From: Rubrivivax sp.
GTDB lineage: Bacteria; Pseudomonadota; Gammaproteobacteria; Burkholderiales; Burkholderiaceae_C
Length of the DNA: 64,000 nt
Direction of reading: 5' to 3'
Assembly: GCA_027489455.1 (NCBI GenBank)
Contig: JAIXZR010000237.1
Coordinates: forward strand, 1-64,000
Shown here piece by piece: positions 42,282 to 51,157 of the stretch (its first letter is position 1; each line of letters opens with the position of its first letter). Position numbers and translations under genes: made by a program. Below the pieces are notes generated by a model. It did no database searches, was not told the DNA's origin, and was given only the letters and a program-made list of their open reading frames with translations.

Positions 42282-44926
42282 TACAGCCTGCCTTGCCGCG
42301 ACAGGCGCCGCAGCAGCTCTTCCTGCTGCGCCCGGGCTTCGGCGCGCACCAGGGCCACCGTCTGCGGGCTGACGTCGCCGTTGATGTGGAAGACCGGGGC
42401 GTAGTCGATCGTGATGCCCCCGCTGGCTGCGCCGCCGTCTGCGCCCGCACCGCCACCGGCCGCCGCGGTCTGGGCGTACCCGTTGACATCGGGCACGAAG
42501 CGTTCCGGCCGCAGCTCGCCCACCATGTACGGCTCGCCAGCCCGCACGCGGCCGCCGGTGGCGCGCCGGTTGCGCAGCGCCTGGCGCAGCGCCGCAGCCG
42601 CGCCGGGCACCACGATGGGCGCCGGCACGCGCTGCGCAGGCATCACGGCCATGCGGTCTGCCAGGCGCGTGGCGGCCGTGTCGGCCACGGCCACGCCCTG
42701 GCCCATGCGGGCTGCCGGCCTGGGCTGCACCGTGCTGCCGGCCGTCATGCGCTGGATGCCCGGCTCCGGCTGGATGTAGCCACCCACGTCTGGCACGAAG
42801 ATCTCAGGCCGCAGCTCACCCACCAGATAGGCCTGGCCCGCCTGCACCCGGCCGCCCGTGGCCCGGCGGCCGCGGATCTGGTCACCGGTGCGGCTGAACT
42901 GCGTGCCGCCAGCGTCGCCGTTGTAGCTGTACTGGCCGAAGAAGCCGCCGATCACGCTCAGCACATTGCCCAGCAGGCCGCCGATCTCGCCCTTGCTGCC
43001 GAAGTTGTTGCCGAACAGCGCGCGCGCCAGCTGCGCTGCAGCAGCCTGCGCCACCAGGTTGGTGATGGTGTCCGCCCACAGCCGTTCCAGGCTCTTGAAG
43101 TCCCCGCGCAGAAGGCTGACCAGGCTGTTGCCCAGGGCGTCCTGGATGTTGCCTGCGGCGCGCCGGGTGAACTCGCTCACGTTGTCCGTGGACTCTTTGG
43201 CCTGCAGTTCCGTCTTGATGGCGGCGCCGCGGTCGATCTCTTGCAGCGCCTGGGCGCGCGCTTCGGCGCTGAGCTTGGCTTCGTTCAGCCGCCGCACCGC
43301 CACCGACCGGTCCAGCTGGATCAGCGCCGCGCCGCGCTGGCGCTCGTCTGCGATCAGCTCGAGCGCCGCGCGCTCGTTGTCGTCGGCCAGCTGCTGCAGG
43401 AAGGCCACTTCGTCATTGCGGCGCTGGCGGTTCTTGTCGTTCAGCGTGGCGTTCAGCTCTTCGGTCTGCAGCAGCACCTGGCGGTCGATCTGCTGCAGCA
43501 CTTCGGTGCGCTTGCTGGCGCTGAGCTGCGCTTCGTCCAGCCGCTGCACGGCCTGGGCGCGGTCCAGCTCGATCAGCGCCAGCCCGCGGGCGCGCTCATC
43601 TTCGATCAGGCGCAGCGCGGCCCGGTCGTTGGCTTCGGTGACGCGCTGCAGGTAGTCTTCCTCGCGGCGCAGCCGGGCTTCCTGCCGGGCGGTGTCGGCC
43701 GGCAGCACGGTTTCCTGCAGGAAGTTGCCCAGCGGGTCCCGCGGGCCGCGGTCCACCGGGGTGCGCGGCGTGCGCGGGGTTTCCTGGGCAGCTGCAATCT
43801 GCTGGCGGGCCTGCAGGGCGTCGGCGCTGCGGGCGGCGGCGTTGGTGCGCTCGATGTCTTGGCGGCGCTGCAGGCCACGCAGCGATTCCTGCGCCTGGCG
43901 GATCTGTTCACGCAGCCCATCGTTCTGGCTGCCGAGGCCCGGAATGCGCGCCTCGCCGCGCCCGGCGGTCTGGTTGTTTGCCAGCTGCTGCTGCAGGCCC
44001 TGCAGGCGCTGCAGCTGGGCGGCCAGCAGGTCGCTCGTGGTTTCGGGGCGCCCGATGTCCTTCAGCGCGTCCCAGGCACGGCTGACAGACTTGCCGAAGC
44101 CGTCCCACAGGCGTTCCAGCGTGCCCAGCTGGGATGCCTGAGCGCTGAGCGACTGTTCCAACAGTTCATTCGTCAGGTTCACCGCCGCAACGGCCTTGCC
44201 TTCGCGTTCCAGCTGCTGAATGCGCTTGAACTGCGCGATGTCCAGGAAGTTGTATTGCTCGTTCAGCCGGGCAGCGGCGGCAGCCGGGGCCTTGAGCTGG
44301 TCAGCAAACTGGCCGGCCAGCTTGTCGCCGGCCTGGCCGGTCAGGTCTGCCAACCGGGCCACGGCGCGGGCTTGGCTTTCCAGCACCTCGCCGCTGGTGC
44401 GGCCGGTGGCAGCCAAGGCGGTGACGATGCCACGCACGGCGCCCACCGTCTGACCGGTGCTGACGCTGATCCGACGACTGGCATCTGCCACGCTGTCTGC
44501 CGTTTGGCCAGCAGCGTTGCCAGTCAGGATCAGCGTATCCCGCAGCCGATTGGCTTCCCGGAAACCAAGAGCGGCAGCGGTACCGATGGCCGCCACAGCA
44601 GTGGCCAGCAGTGCAATGCCGCTGCGCGTGAGCGTGACGACACTACCCACTCCCGCGATGGCTTCGCGCACACCACCGAAGCTGTCGCGGATCTGCGTGC
44701 CCTGTTGCAGCAGCACCAGCAGCGGGTTCTGGCCGCCGGCCAGGGACACCGCAATGTCGTTGAACTGCGCCGGCAGCTGCTGCAGCGCGGCGCGCGTCTG
44801 GCCGGCGCTGACGACGCTGGCCTTGCCGATGCTCTGCACGGCCGTGGCCGCGCGCGCCGCGTTGGGCGGCAGGTTGCCCAGATCGAGCGACAGGACGATG
44901 CGGGCCTGGCCGGTGGCGTTGCTCAT
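42281..44926 (-). CDS. Tail tape measure protein (lambda gpH-like)
   Basis: 881 aa; N-terminal LAGGQNPLLVLLQQGTQIRDSFGG; C-terminal GGRVxAGxxYxVGELRPExFVPDV motif. Confidence 0.92.
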   Translation of the reverse strand: MSNATGQARIVLSLDLGNLPPNAARAATAVQSIGKASVVSAGQTRAALQQLPAQFNDIAVSLAGGQNPLLVLLQQGTQIRDSFGGVREAIAGVGSVVTLTRSGIALLATAVAAIGTAAALGFREANRLRDTLILTGNAAGQTADSVADASRRISVSTGQTVGAVRGIVTALAATGRTSGEVLESQARAVARLADLTGQAGDKLAGQFADQLKAPAAAAARLNEQYNFLDIAQFKRIQQLEREGKAVAAVNLTNELLEQSLSAQASQLGTLERLWDGFGKSVSRAWDALKDIGRPETTSDLLAAQLQRLQGLQQQLANNQTAGRGEARIPGLGSQNDGLREQIRQAQESLRGLQRRQDIERTNAAARSADALQARQQIAAAQETPRTPRTPVDRGPRDPLGNFLQETVLPADTARQEARLRREEDYLQRVTEANDRAALRLIEDERARGLALIELDRAQAVQRLDEAQLSASKRTEVLQQIDRQVLLQTEELNATLNDKNRQRRNDEVAFLQQLADDNERAALELIADERQRGAALIQLDRSVAVRRLNEAKLSAEARAQALQEIDRGAAIKTELQAKESTDNVSEFTRRAAGNIQDALGNSLVSLLRGDFKSLERLWADTITNLVAQAAAAQLARALFGNNFGSKGEIGGLLGNVLSVIGGFFGQYSYNGDAGGTQFSRTGDQIRGRRATGGRVQAGQAYLVGELRPEIFVPDVGGYIQPEPGIQRMTAGSTVQPRPAARMGQGVAVADTAATRLADRMAVMPAQRVPAPIVVPGAAAALRQALRNRRATGGRVRAGEPYMVGELRPERFVPDVNGYAQTAAAGGGAGADGGAASGGITIDYAPVFHINGDVSPQTVALVRAEARAQQEELLRRLSRQGRL

Positions 44927-44933
44927 GGCTGCA

Positions 44934-45278
44934 TCACCCCTTGCCGTGGTTGCGCTCGCGCTGCTGTTTCTCGCGCTGCTGCGCCAGCCAGGCCAGCGCT
45001 TCGGCTTCCATCACCTGCAGGCCAGCGAACGCATCGCGCGCCTGCCGGCCGCGCAGGCGCAGCTGGCTCAGCGCCAGCGGCACGGGCCCGTAGTCCAGCC
45101 CCACAGCGCCTGCCGGCCCCATGCGCCACTGCGTGGACAGCACGATGAACAGATCGACGGCGGGCTGGTTTTCGGGCCACAGTTCCAGGTCTTTCGGTTT
45201 CGCCAGCACCTGCGGGGGCAACCCCAGCCAGGCGATGGCGGCAGCGTCTTGCGCACTCAGGCGCGGCGGCCCGGCCAT
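44934..45278 (-). CDS. Tail assembly chaperone, T-like part (expressed mainly as frameshift fusion)
   Basis: MAGPPRLSAQDAAAIAWLGLPP...; open in the -1 frame from the slippery site of the upstream gene. Confidence 0.75.
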   Translation of the reverse strand: MAGPPRLSAQDAAAIAWLGLPPQVLAKPKDLELWPENQPAVDLFIVLSTQWRMGPAGAVGLDYGPVPLALSQLRLRGRQARDAFAGLQVMEAEALAWLAQQREKQQRERNHGKG

Positions 45279-45298
45279 CAGCAGCCGGGCCGCCGCCT

Positions 45299-45628
45299 TC
45301 AGTTTTTTTCCCGGCCCTTCAGCAGGGCGCTCAGGTAGCCATCGAAGATCTCATCACCGGCCGCCGGGTAGGCGTCCAGCAGCGCGGCCAGGTGTTCGGG
45401 CGTGTAGGGCACCGGCGCACCATCGGGCTGCTGCACGCCGGCCCAGCTGTCGATCACTTCGGCCAGCACTTCGGCATGCGGCTTGCCCGTGGCACCCTGC
45501 ACCCAGGCCCGCAGGGCGTTGCGACCCTGGTGCTTGAAGTTGAAGGTGATCGGCGCCGGCGTGGCGCTGCCGGGCACCGTGAGCTGCAGCACGGCCTGGA
45601 ATACCGGGTTGGGGACCAGCTTGAACAT
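45299..45628 (-). CDS. Tail assembly chaperone, G-like part
   Basis: MFKLVPNPVFQAVLQLTVPGSATPAPITFNFKHQGR; lies between tail tube and tape measure. Confidence 0.8.
   Translation of the reverse strand: MFKLVPNPVFQAVLQLTVPGSATPAPITFNFKHQGRNALRAWVQGATGKPHAEVLAEVIDSWAGVQQPDGAPVPYTPEHLAALLDAYPAAGDEIFDGYLSALLKGREKN
45302..45308 (-). other. Slippery heptamer A AAA AAC for programmed -1 frameshift (G to GT)
   Basis: Zero frame CGG GAA AAA AAC TGA; -1 frame reads GAA AAA AAA CTG AAG GCG... into the 44934 ORF without a stop. Confidence 0.85.
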
Positions 45629-45635
45629 GGCCCGA

Positions 45636-46289
45636 TCAGCCCGGGTACGTGATGGGCTGGGCGCTGTAGCGCAGCGTGATTTCGGTGGTCAGCACGCCAT
45701 CGGTCACGCCCGGGGTTTCGCGCATGCCCCAGTAGGCGTTGCCCACGGTGCTGGCGTTGTTGGGGTAGACGAAGATCACGGCCACCGGCGTCTTGTTGTC
45801 GCGCGCGGCGCGCACGGCGGGCACCCAGGGCAGCGAGGGGTCGAAGAACACCGGCAGGGTGTTGCTGACGGCGGTGCGCGTGGTGGGGATTTCCACTTCG
45901 TCTTCCTGCGCCAGCAGCCGCAGGGTGGCGAAGTTCTGTTCGCCGCCGCCGGTGGTGACGTCTGCCGACAGCTGGGTGATGGGCGTCAGGCCCGTGATCT
46001 TGCGCACCGTGCCGATGCCGGCACCCGCGGGGTACTGGGACAGGCTGCGCGTGTCGACCAGGGCCAGCGTGACATCGTTGGTGGCCACCGCCTTGACGCG
46101 CACCACGCGGCCGGTGAGCTTGGGCCAGCCGCTGGTGATTTCCAGCAGGTCGCCCACGGCGAAGCCATGGCCGGGGGCCATGGTGGCCACGGCTTCCGCG
46201 GCGTTGGTGATGGCCGACATCACCACGGGCGTGGGGCTGTAGCCAGAGGCGATGGACACGGTGGTGCCCGAAACAAGGGTGAAGGCCAT
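45636..46289 (-). CDS. Major tail (tube) protein
   Basis: Position and MAFTLVSGTTVSIASGYSPTPVVMSAITNAAEAVATMAPGHGF; typical phage tail tube start. Confidence 0.8.
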   Translation of the reverse strand: MAFTLVSGTTVSIASGYSPTPVVMSAITNAAEAVATMAPGHGFAVGDLLEITSGWPKLTGRVVRVKAVATNDVTLALVDTRSLSQYPAGAGIGTVRKITGLTPITQLSADVTTGGGEQNFATLRLLAQEDEVEIPTTRTAVSNTLPVFFDPSLPWVPAVRAARDNKTPVAVIFVYPNNASTVGNAYWGMRETPGVTDGVLTTEITLRYSAQPITYPG

Positions 46290-46321
46290 GGTGATTTCTC
46301 CCGGAAGAAGGTGTGGCGGGG

Positions 46322-46765
46322 TTAGGTGGCGGCGGCCAGCGATGCCGGCCCGGTGAAGTGAGGGATGCGCAGGGCCAGGCTGGCCACCACCAGGGACTGA
46401 TCGGCTTCGGCCACGTCCCAGGTGATCTGTGGCTCCACCTGCCAGCGGCCGGCGCCGGCCGGCGGGTTGGCGGCGGCCAGGCGCGCGAACACGCTGGCCA
46501 GCAGTTCATCGACGGCCGTTTCAGCGTCCTGGCCGGGCATGGCGCGGGCGTAGACGTCCACGCCGATCAGCGTTTCCCAGCGGTTGATGCGGCCGTCCAG
46601 CGTGGCGTTGCTGCCCACGCTGCGTTCGATGTGTACGTCGATGGCGTTGGGCCAGCCCTGCGGCACCGGCACGCGGCGGCCACCCCGCACCCGGCCGCCG
46701 GCCAGCGCCGGGGCGGCAGACAGAGCGGCCACCACGGCCTGGCTGAGCTGCAGGAAGGCCGTCAT
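46322..46765 (-). CDS. Tail terminator-like (gpU-like) protein
   Basis: Size and position; coupled start/stop with 46765 ORF. Confidence 0.65.
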   Translation of the reverse strand: MTAFLQLSQAVVAALSAAPALAGGRVRGGRRVPVPQGWPNAIDVHIERSVGSNATLDGRINRWETLIGVDVYARAMPGQDAETAVDELLASVFARLAAANPPAGAGRWQVEPQITWDVAEADQSLVVASLALRIPHFTGPASLAAAT

Positions 46766-47046
46766 CAGGCGGCCCTCTGCAGCGTCAGCAGGCTCATGCC
46801 GGTGCCATCGGGCAGGTGTTCACGCACGGTGAAGTTGCCCTGCGGGATGGCCAGCGGCAGGCCGTAGGCCTGGGCGGGCACTTGGCTGGTCTGGATCTGC
46901 ACCTGCGGGTCTGCGGCCAGCATGCCGCTGCCCGGCAGTTCCTGGCCCGTGGGCGCGTCGAAGATCACGCGCACGGGCTGGCCGTCCAGCGTGCCATCGA
47001 CGCCGAACTGCGGGAAGAACAGCGACAGGTTTTCGGTGAAGGCCAC
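46765..47046 (-). CDS. Head-tail joining (gpFII-like) protein
   Basis: Small protein, FFPQFGVDGTLDGQPVRVIFDAP, between capsid and tail terminator. Confidence 0.65.
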   Translation of the reverse strand: MAFTENLSLFFPQFGVDGTLDGQPVRVIFDAPTGQELPGSGMLAADPQVQIQTSQVPAQAYGLPLAIPQGNFTVREHLPDGTGMSLLTLQRAA

Positions 47047-47085
47047 GGGTGCAGGCTTTCAGGTGCGGGCAGCGGAGGCGCGCGT

Positions 47086-47343
47086 TCAGGCGGCCGGGGC
47101 TTCGGCCTTGCCAGCCTTGGCGGCAGCCTTGGCGATGGCAGCTACTTCGGCCATGCGCTCCTTGCTGGCCGTGGCCACCTTGGCCTTGCTGCGATCGTCT
47201 TTGGCATCGACGTACAGGCCCTTGCCAGCCTGCACCAGGGCGTGGCCGGTGTCGGGCTCGACATCCACCACTTCATTGGCGGCCAGGTGGGCCGGGCCGT
47301 CCAGGCTGGGGGCAAAGGTGTCGGCGGTGATCAGGATCTTCAT
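47086..47343 (-). CDS. Small phage head/connector protein, hypothetical
   Basis: MKILITADTFAPSLDGPAHLAANEVVDVEPDTGHALVQAGKG; located after capsid. Confidence 0.55.
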   Translation of the reverse strand: MKILITADTFAPSLDGPAHLAANEVVDVEPDTGHALVQAGKGLYVDAKDDRSKAKVATASKERMAEVAAIAKAAAKAGKAEAPAA

Positions 47344-47418
47344 GGTGTGGGCGTGGGGTTGGGTGGTGGGCCACCCCCAGGCCGGCACGGGGCCGGCCCG
47401 GGGTGCGGGCGCGGCCTA

Positions 47419-49413
47419 TCAGGTGCGCAGGGCGTCCAGCATGGCGCTGAAGCTGGCGGCGCGGCGCAGGGCCACGTCCACGTCTTGCAGGGCCACGATG
47501 CGGCGGCCACCGCTGGTGGACAGGGCGTACGGGTCCAGGATCAGATCCAGGCCCGACCACATGCCCATCAGCACGTCTGCGAAGTTGCCGAAGATGATGG
47601 CGCTGCACACGCCGCTGGCGGTGCCCTTCGTCAGGTTGCTGGGAACGCCGTTGGTGACGGCGGCGCCATAGCCCAGGATGGTGTTGTCCGCACCCCAGAC
47701 CGGCTGGCCGTTGGTGCTGCTGAACACCTGCGTCAGGCGCAGCTGCGCGCGCATGCGGGCGTTCGTGAGGAAGGCCATGTTGCCGATGTCGGCATTGGCC
47801 ACGGCCACCTGCTCTTCCAGCGCCACCATGTTGGCGTAGGTGGGCGCTGCACCGTTGGTGCCGCCGGCCACGGCGCCGATGCCAGCGGTGTTGATGATGC
47901 CGCGCGGCTGGCCGCTGCTGCCCGAACCGGCGATGCCGGCGCGGTCGATTTCCACGGCGATGCCGCCGGCCAGGTCAGCCCGCACCAGGGCTTCGATGGC
48001 GGGCGTGGTTTGCAGCATGGCGCGGCGGGTGTAGTCCGTGAACATGCCCACCGTCTTGGGGGACAGCGCGACTTGGCCGAAGGTGGCTTCGCTTTCCGTC
48101 ACGGCGTTGCCTTCCGTCACCCAGTAGGTGCTGGCGCCGCCGGTGTGCGACGGGATGGCCAGGTTGCCCACCAGGCCGTCCAGCACGGTGGCGCCCAGGC
48201 CGGCCAGCACAAGGCGGTTGCGCAGCAGGTCGATGAAGCTGCTGGCCAGCAGGTCGGTGGCGACCAGGTTGCCGCCGGCAGTGGCAGTGCCCACGTTCAG
48301 ATCGCGCTTGGCCAGCGAGCGGGCCAGCATGCGCACGGCCGCGGCGGCGCTGTCATGGTCGTTGGCCACGGGGGCGCCCAGCACGTCCATCGGGATGGTG
48401 TAGCCCGCGGCGCGGTGGCTGGCGTGGATGCCGGTTTCGTCCACGGGCTGCTTCTTGCGGGCGGCAACGCTGAGCTCGATTTCGAAGCCGGCTTCGCGCT
48501 GCAGCTGGCGATCGTTCGGGTCCAGCATGGCGCGCATGAGGCGCACGACGCTGTACTGGCGCTTGTCCTTGTCCGTCATGCCCAGCTCGGCGCTGGCGGC
48601 AGCGGGCTGCAGCTTGCCGGCGTCGACCAGCTTGCGCACGACCAGGGCGTTCCAGGCGTTGACGTCCGTGCCATCGCGCTCGGCAGCTTCGGCTTCGGCC
48701 TGCAGGCCGTGCACGCTGGCGCTGGCGCGGATGTGCTGGATGCGCTCGCGCTCGGCGCGCTGCGCTTCGCTGGCAATGACGCGGATGTCCGGCTGCTGGG
48801 TTGCGGCCGGGGCGGCGGTGGTGGTGTCGCTCATGGGAATCTCCTTGGGTAGAGCGGTGGGGGCTGCCCCGGCTGGGGCAAGGGAACGGCCGACACCCAC
48901 GGTGGGGTCGGCAGGAATGGACACGATGGACACTTCGTAGGGCGTCCAGCGCGTGACGCGGTAGGTGGCGGTGTCTTCGGTGCGGCTTTCCAGAACCATG
49001 TCGTCGATGGAATAGCCCACGCTCACCAGCTCGCGGATGCCGTCTGCCACGTCCTGCAGGATTTCTTCGCCCAGGGCGCTGCGGCTGAAACGCACCATGC
49101 AGCGGCACTTGCGGTCTTCACCCACCCAGGCGCGCTCCACCACGCCCACCTGCTGGCGGGCATCGTGGTTCAGCAGCAGGGGGTGGCTGTTGTTGAGGCG
49201 GGAGAGGTCCACCGCGGCGCTGGTGCAGTCCAGGATTTCGCGCCCCCAAAAGCGTTCGTAGGGCTCATCACTGGCGAAGGCGAGCTCGACGGTGCGCGCT
49301 TCCAGGTTCACGGTGTCGCGCTGGTAGCGCATGGCGCGCTGCTGCTTTTCCTGCGCGGCCTGGCGCACGTCTGCAGGCAGAGCGGGGCGGGTGGCGGTGG
49401 CGTCTGTCGTCAT
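47419..49413 (-). CDS. Prohead protease - HK97-type major capsid fusion protein
   Basis: N-terminal protease region RTVELAFASDEPYERFWGREIL...HDARQQVGVVERAWV...ELVSVGYSIDD; C-terminal capsid region (GTATAGGNLVATDLLASSFIDLLRN...QDVDVALRRAASFSAM). Confidence 0.9.
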   Translation of the reverse strand: MTTDATATRPALPADVRQAAQEKQQRAMRYQRDTVNLEARTVELAFASDEPYERFWGREILDCTSAAVDLSRLNNSHPLLLNHDARQQVGVVERAWVGEDRKCRCMVRFSRSALGEEILQDVADGIRELVSVGYSIDDMVLESRTEDTATYRVTRWTPYEVSIVSIPADPTVGVGRSLAPAGAAPTALPKEIPMSDTTTAAPAATQQPDIRVIASEAQRAERERIQHIRASASVHGLQAEAEAAERDGTDVNAWNALVVRKLVDAGKLQPAAASAELGMTDKDKRQYSVVRLMRAMLDPNDRQLQREAGFEIELSVAARKKQPVDETGIHASHRAAGYTIPMDVLGAPVANDHDSAAAAVRMLARSLAKRDLNVGTATAGGNLVATDLLASSFIDLLRNRLVLAGLGATVLDGLVGNLAIPSHTGGASTYWVTEGNAVTESEATFGQVALSPKTVGMFTDYTRRAMLQTTPAIEALVRADLAGGIAVEIDRAGIAGSGSSGQPRGIINTAGIGAVAGGTNGAAPTYANMVALEEQVAVANADIGNMAFLTNARMRAQLRLTQVFSSTNGQPVWGADNTILGYGAAVTNGVPSNLTKGTASGVCSAIIFGNFADVLMGMWSGLDLILDPYALSTSGGRRIVALQDVDVALRRAASFSAMLDALRT

Positions 49414-49421
49414 GGTGGGCT

Positions 49422-51062
49422 TCAGTCAATGGCGCGCGAGGCGATGAGCTGCAGCCGGCGCTGGCGGGCAGCTTCGGCAGGGTCGGCAGCGGGGGCGGCA
49501 GGGGCTGGCGTGGCAGCGCCGGGCGGCGGGGCGAGGCTGGCGGTCTTGGCTTGCCATTCCTGCAGCTCGGCCACGATCTCATCCGGGTCTTCACCGCTTT
49601 CGGCAATGACGCGCTGCGGGCTGGTGAGGCGCGCTTCGATGCGGCTGCGCTGGGCTTCGATCGTCTTGAGCGGGTCCAGCGGGTTCCAGCGGTGGCCCAG
49701 GAAGCGGCCCGCTTCGGCGTATTCGTCCAGCCGGTTGAAGCGCAGGGCCGACAGCTGCGGCGCGGCCAGCAGCGCGTAGGACAACCAGCGGGCGTGCAGG
49801 GGGCGCACCCACAGATCGATCCACCATTCCTGCAGGCCCAGCCACATGGTGCGTTCGCCTTCCAGGCCCAGCTGGCCGCTGGAATAGTTCACATCGCTCA
49901 GGTCGTTGCCCAGGGTGATGTAGGCCACGTCCAGCGCGCTGGCGATGCCGCGGGTGCAGTCCTTGATGAACTGGCCGTATTCGATGTTGGGGTAGTCGCT
50001 TTCGAATGGCTTCGCGGTCTCGCCCATGGCCAAGCGTTCCCACGTGCCGTCGATCAGGCTGCTGTAGGCCTTGCCCTGGGCCTGGCCTTCGCCGGGCGCG
50101 TCACCCGGGCGGCCTGGGGCTTCACCGGCCAGGGGGTCAGCGTCGGGGCTTTGCTCGATGAAGCCGCCGCGCTTGGCGCTTTCGCGGGCCTTGTTCAGGC
50201 CGGCGGCGCTGAAGTCGGCGGCCTGGTACATGCGCTTGAGCGCGGCCTGCATCCAGGGCACGCCGCGCAGCTGGCCGGGCTCTTCCGGCAGGAACACGTG
50301 CACCACTTCAGCGGCGGGCACGCGCAGCAGGCGCTGGTTGCTGGAAGCGGACAGGGCGCCTGCGATGTCCAGCGTGGTGTCGTCGGTGCGGAAGTGATAG
50401 GCCACCACGGCGCCGTCAGCGTCGAATTCCACGCCCTGGCGGATCTTGCGGCCGTTGCGCAGGTCGGCGCTGTAGGTGAGGGGCACGGCGTCAGCGCTGA
50501 ACAGCTGCACCTGCACGCCGTGCGGGCCGCGGCCGGGGCGGAAGCGCACGAAGCATTCGCCATCGACGGCGCAGCGGCGCAGGGCCAGGCGGTCGAATTC
50601 CCGGCGGCTGTAGCGGCCGGTGACATCGAAGGCGCCGCGGCGGCCGAAGGCGGACCAGCCGCCTTCCAGCGCGTCGTTCTCGGCCTTGCGCAGGGTGCCG
50701 TCTGCGGTGCGCAGGCGGGATTGGTAGCGCACGCCGAAGGGGCCCAGCACGTTGCTGCTGACCATGCCCAGGAAGCGGCGCGCGAATTCGTTGTTGTGCG
50801 AAGCGGCGCGGGACCGGGCGCGCACCACGGCCAGGCCGGCGCTGCTGACAGTGTTGATGTGCGCGCCGTCTTCCTGCCAGCTGGCCACGTCTGGCGTGGT
50901 GAGCGCGGCCAGCAGGTTGCGCTGGTGCGCCGCGGCGTGGCCGTAGGCCCGGCTGGCAGCGGCCTGGGCGGCACGCTGCGCCGCTGCGTCAGCCTCCACA
51001 CGCGCCAGCGCCTGGGGCACGTAGCCCAGGCGCGTGGCAATGCGGGACATCAGGGAAGGCAT
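49422..51062 (-). CDS. Lambda-family phage portal protein
   Basis: ARSRAASHNNEFARRFLGMVSSNVLGP; AYITLGNDLSDVNYSSGQLGLEGERTMWLGLQEWWID. Confidence 0.93.
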   Translation of the reverse strand: MPSLMSRIATRLGYVPQALARVEADAAAQRAAQAAASRAYGHAAAHQRNLLAALTTPDVASWQEDGAHINTVSSAGLAVVRARSRAASHNNEFARRFLGMVSSNVLGPFGVRYQSRLRTADGTLRKAENDALEGGWSAFGRRGAFDVTGRYSRREFDRLALRRCAVDGECFVRFRPGRGPHGVQVQLFSADAVPLTYSADLRNGRKIRQGVEFDADGAVVAYHFRTDDTTLDIAGALSASSNQRLLRVPAAEVVHVFLPEEPGQLRGVPWMQAALKRMYQAADFSAAGLNKARESAKRGGFIEQSPDADPLAGEAPGRPGDAPGEGQAQGKAYSSLIDGTWERLAMGETAKPFESDYPNIEYGQFIKDCTRGIASALDVAYITLGNDLSDVNYSSGQLGLEGERTMWLGLQEWWIDLWVRPLHARWLSYALLAAPQLSALRFNRLDEYAEAGRFLGHRWNPLDPLKTIEAQRSRIEARLTSPQRVIAESGEDPDEIVAELQEWQAKTASLAPPPGAATPAPAAPAADPAEAARQRRLQLIASRAID

Positions 51063-51157
51063 GGCCGCATTTCAGCGGCGGGGGCGGAACAGCGGGGGGC
51101 CAGTTGTTCCGGGGCGGTGCGGCTGGCGGGCTATGTGCCGGCTAAGGGGATGGGAAA

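Noticed and set aside
42167-45148. 993-aa plus-strand ORF
   Set aside because: Antisense to the tape measure gene; no motifs; shadow ORF
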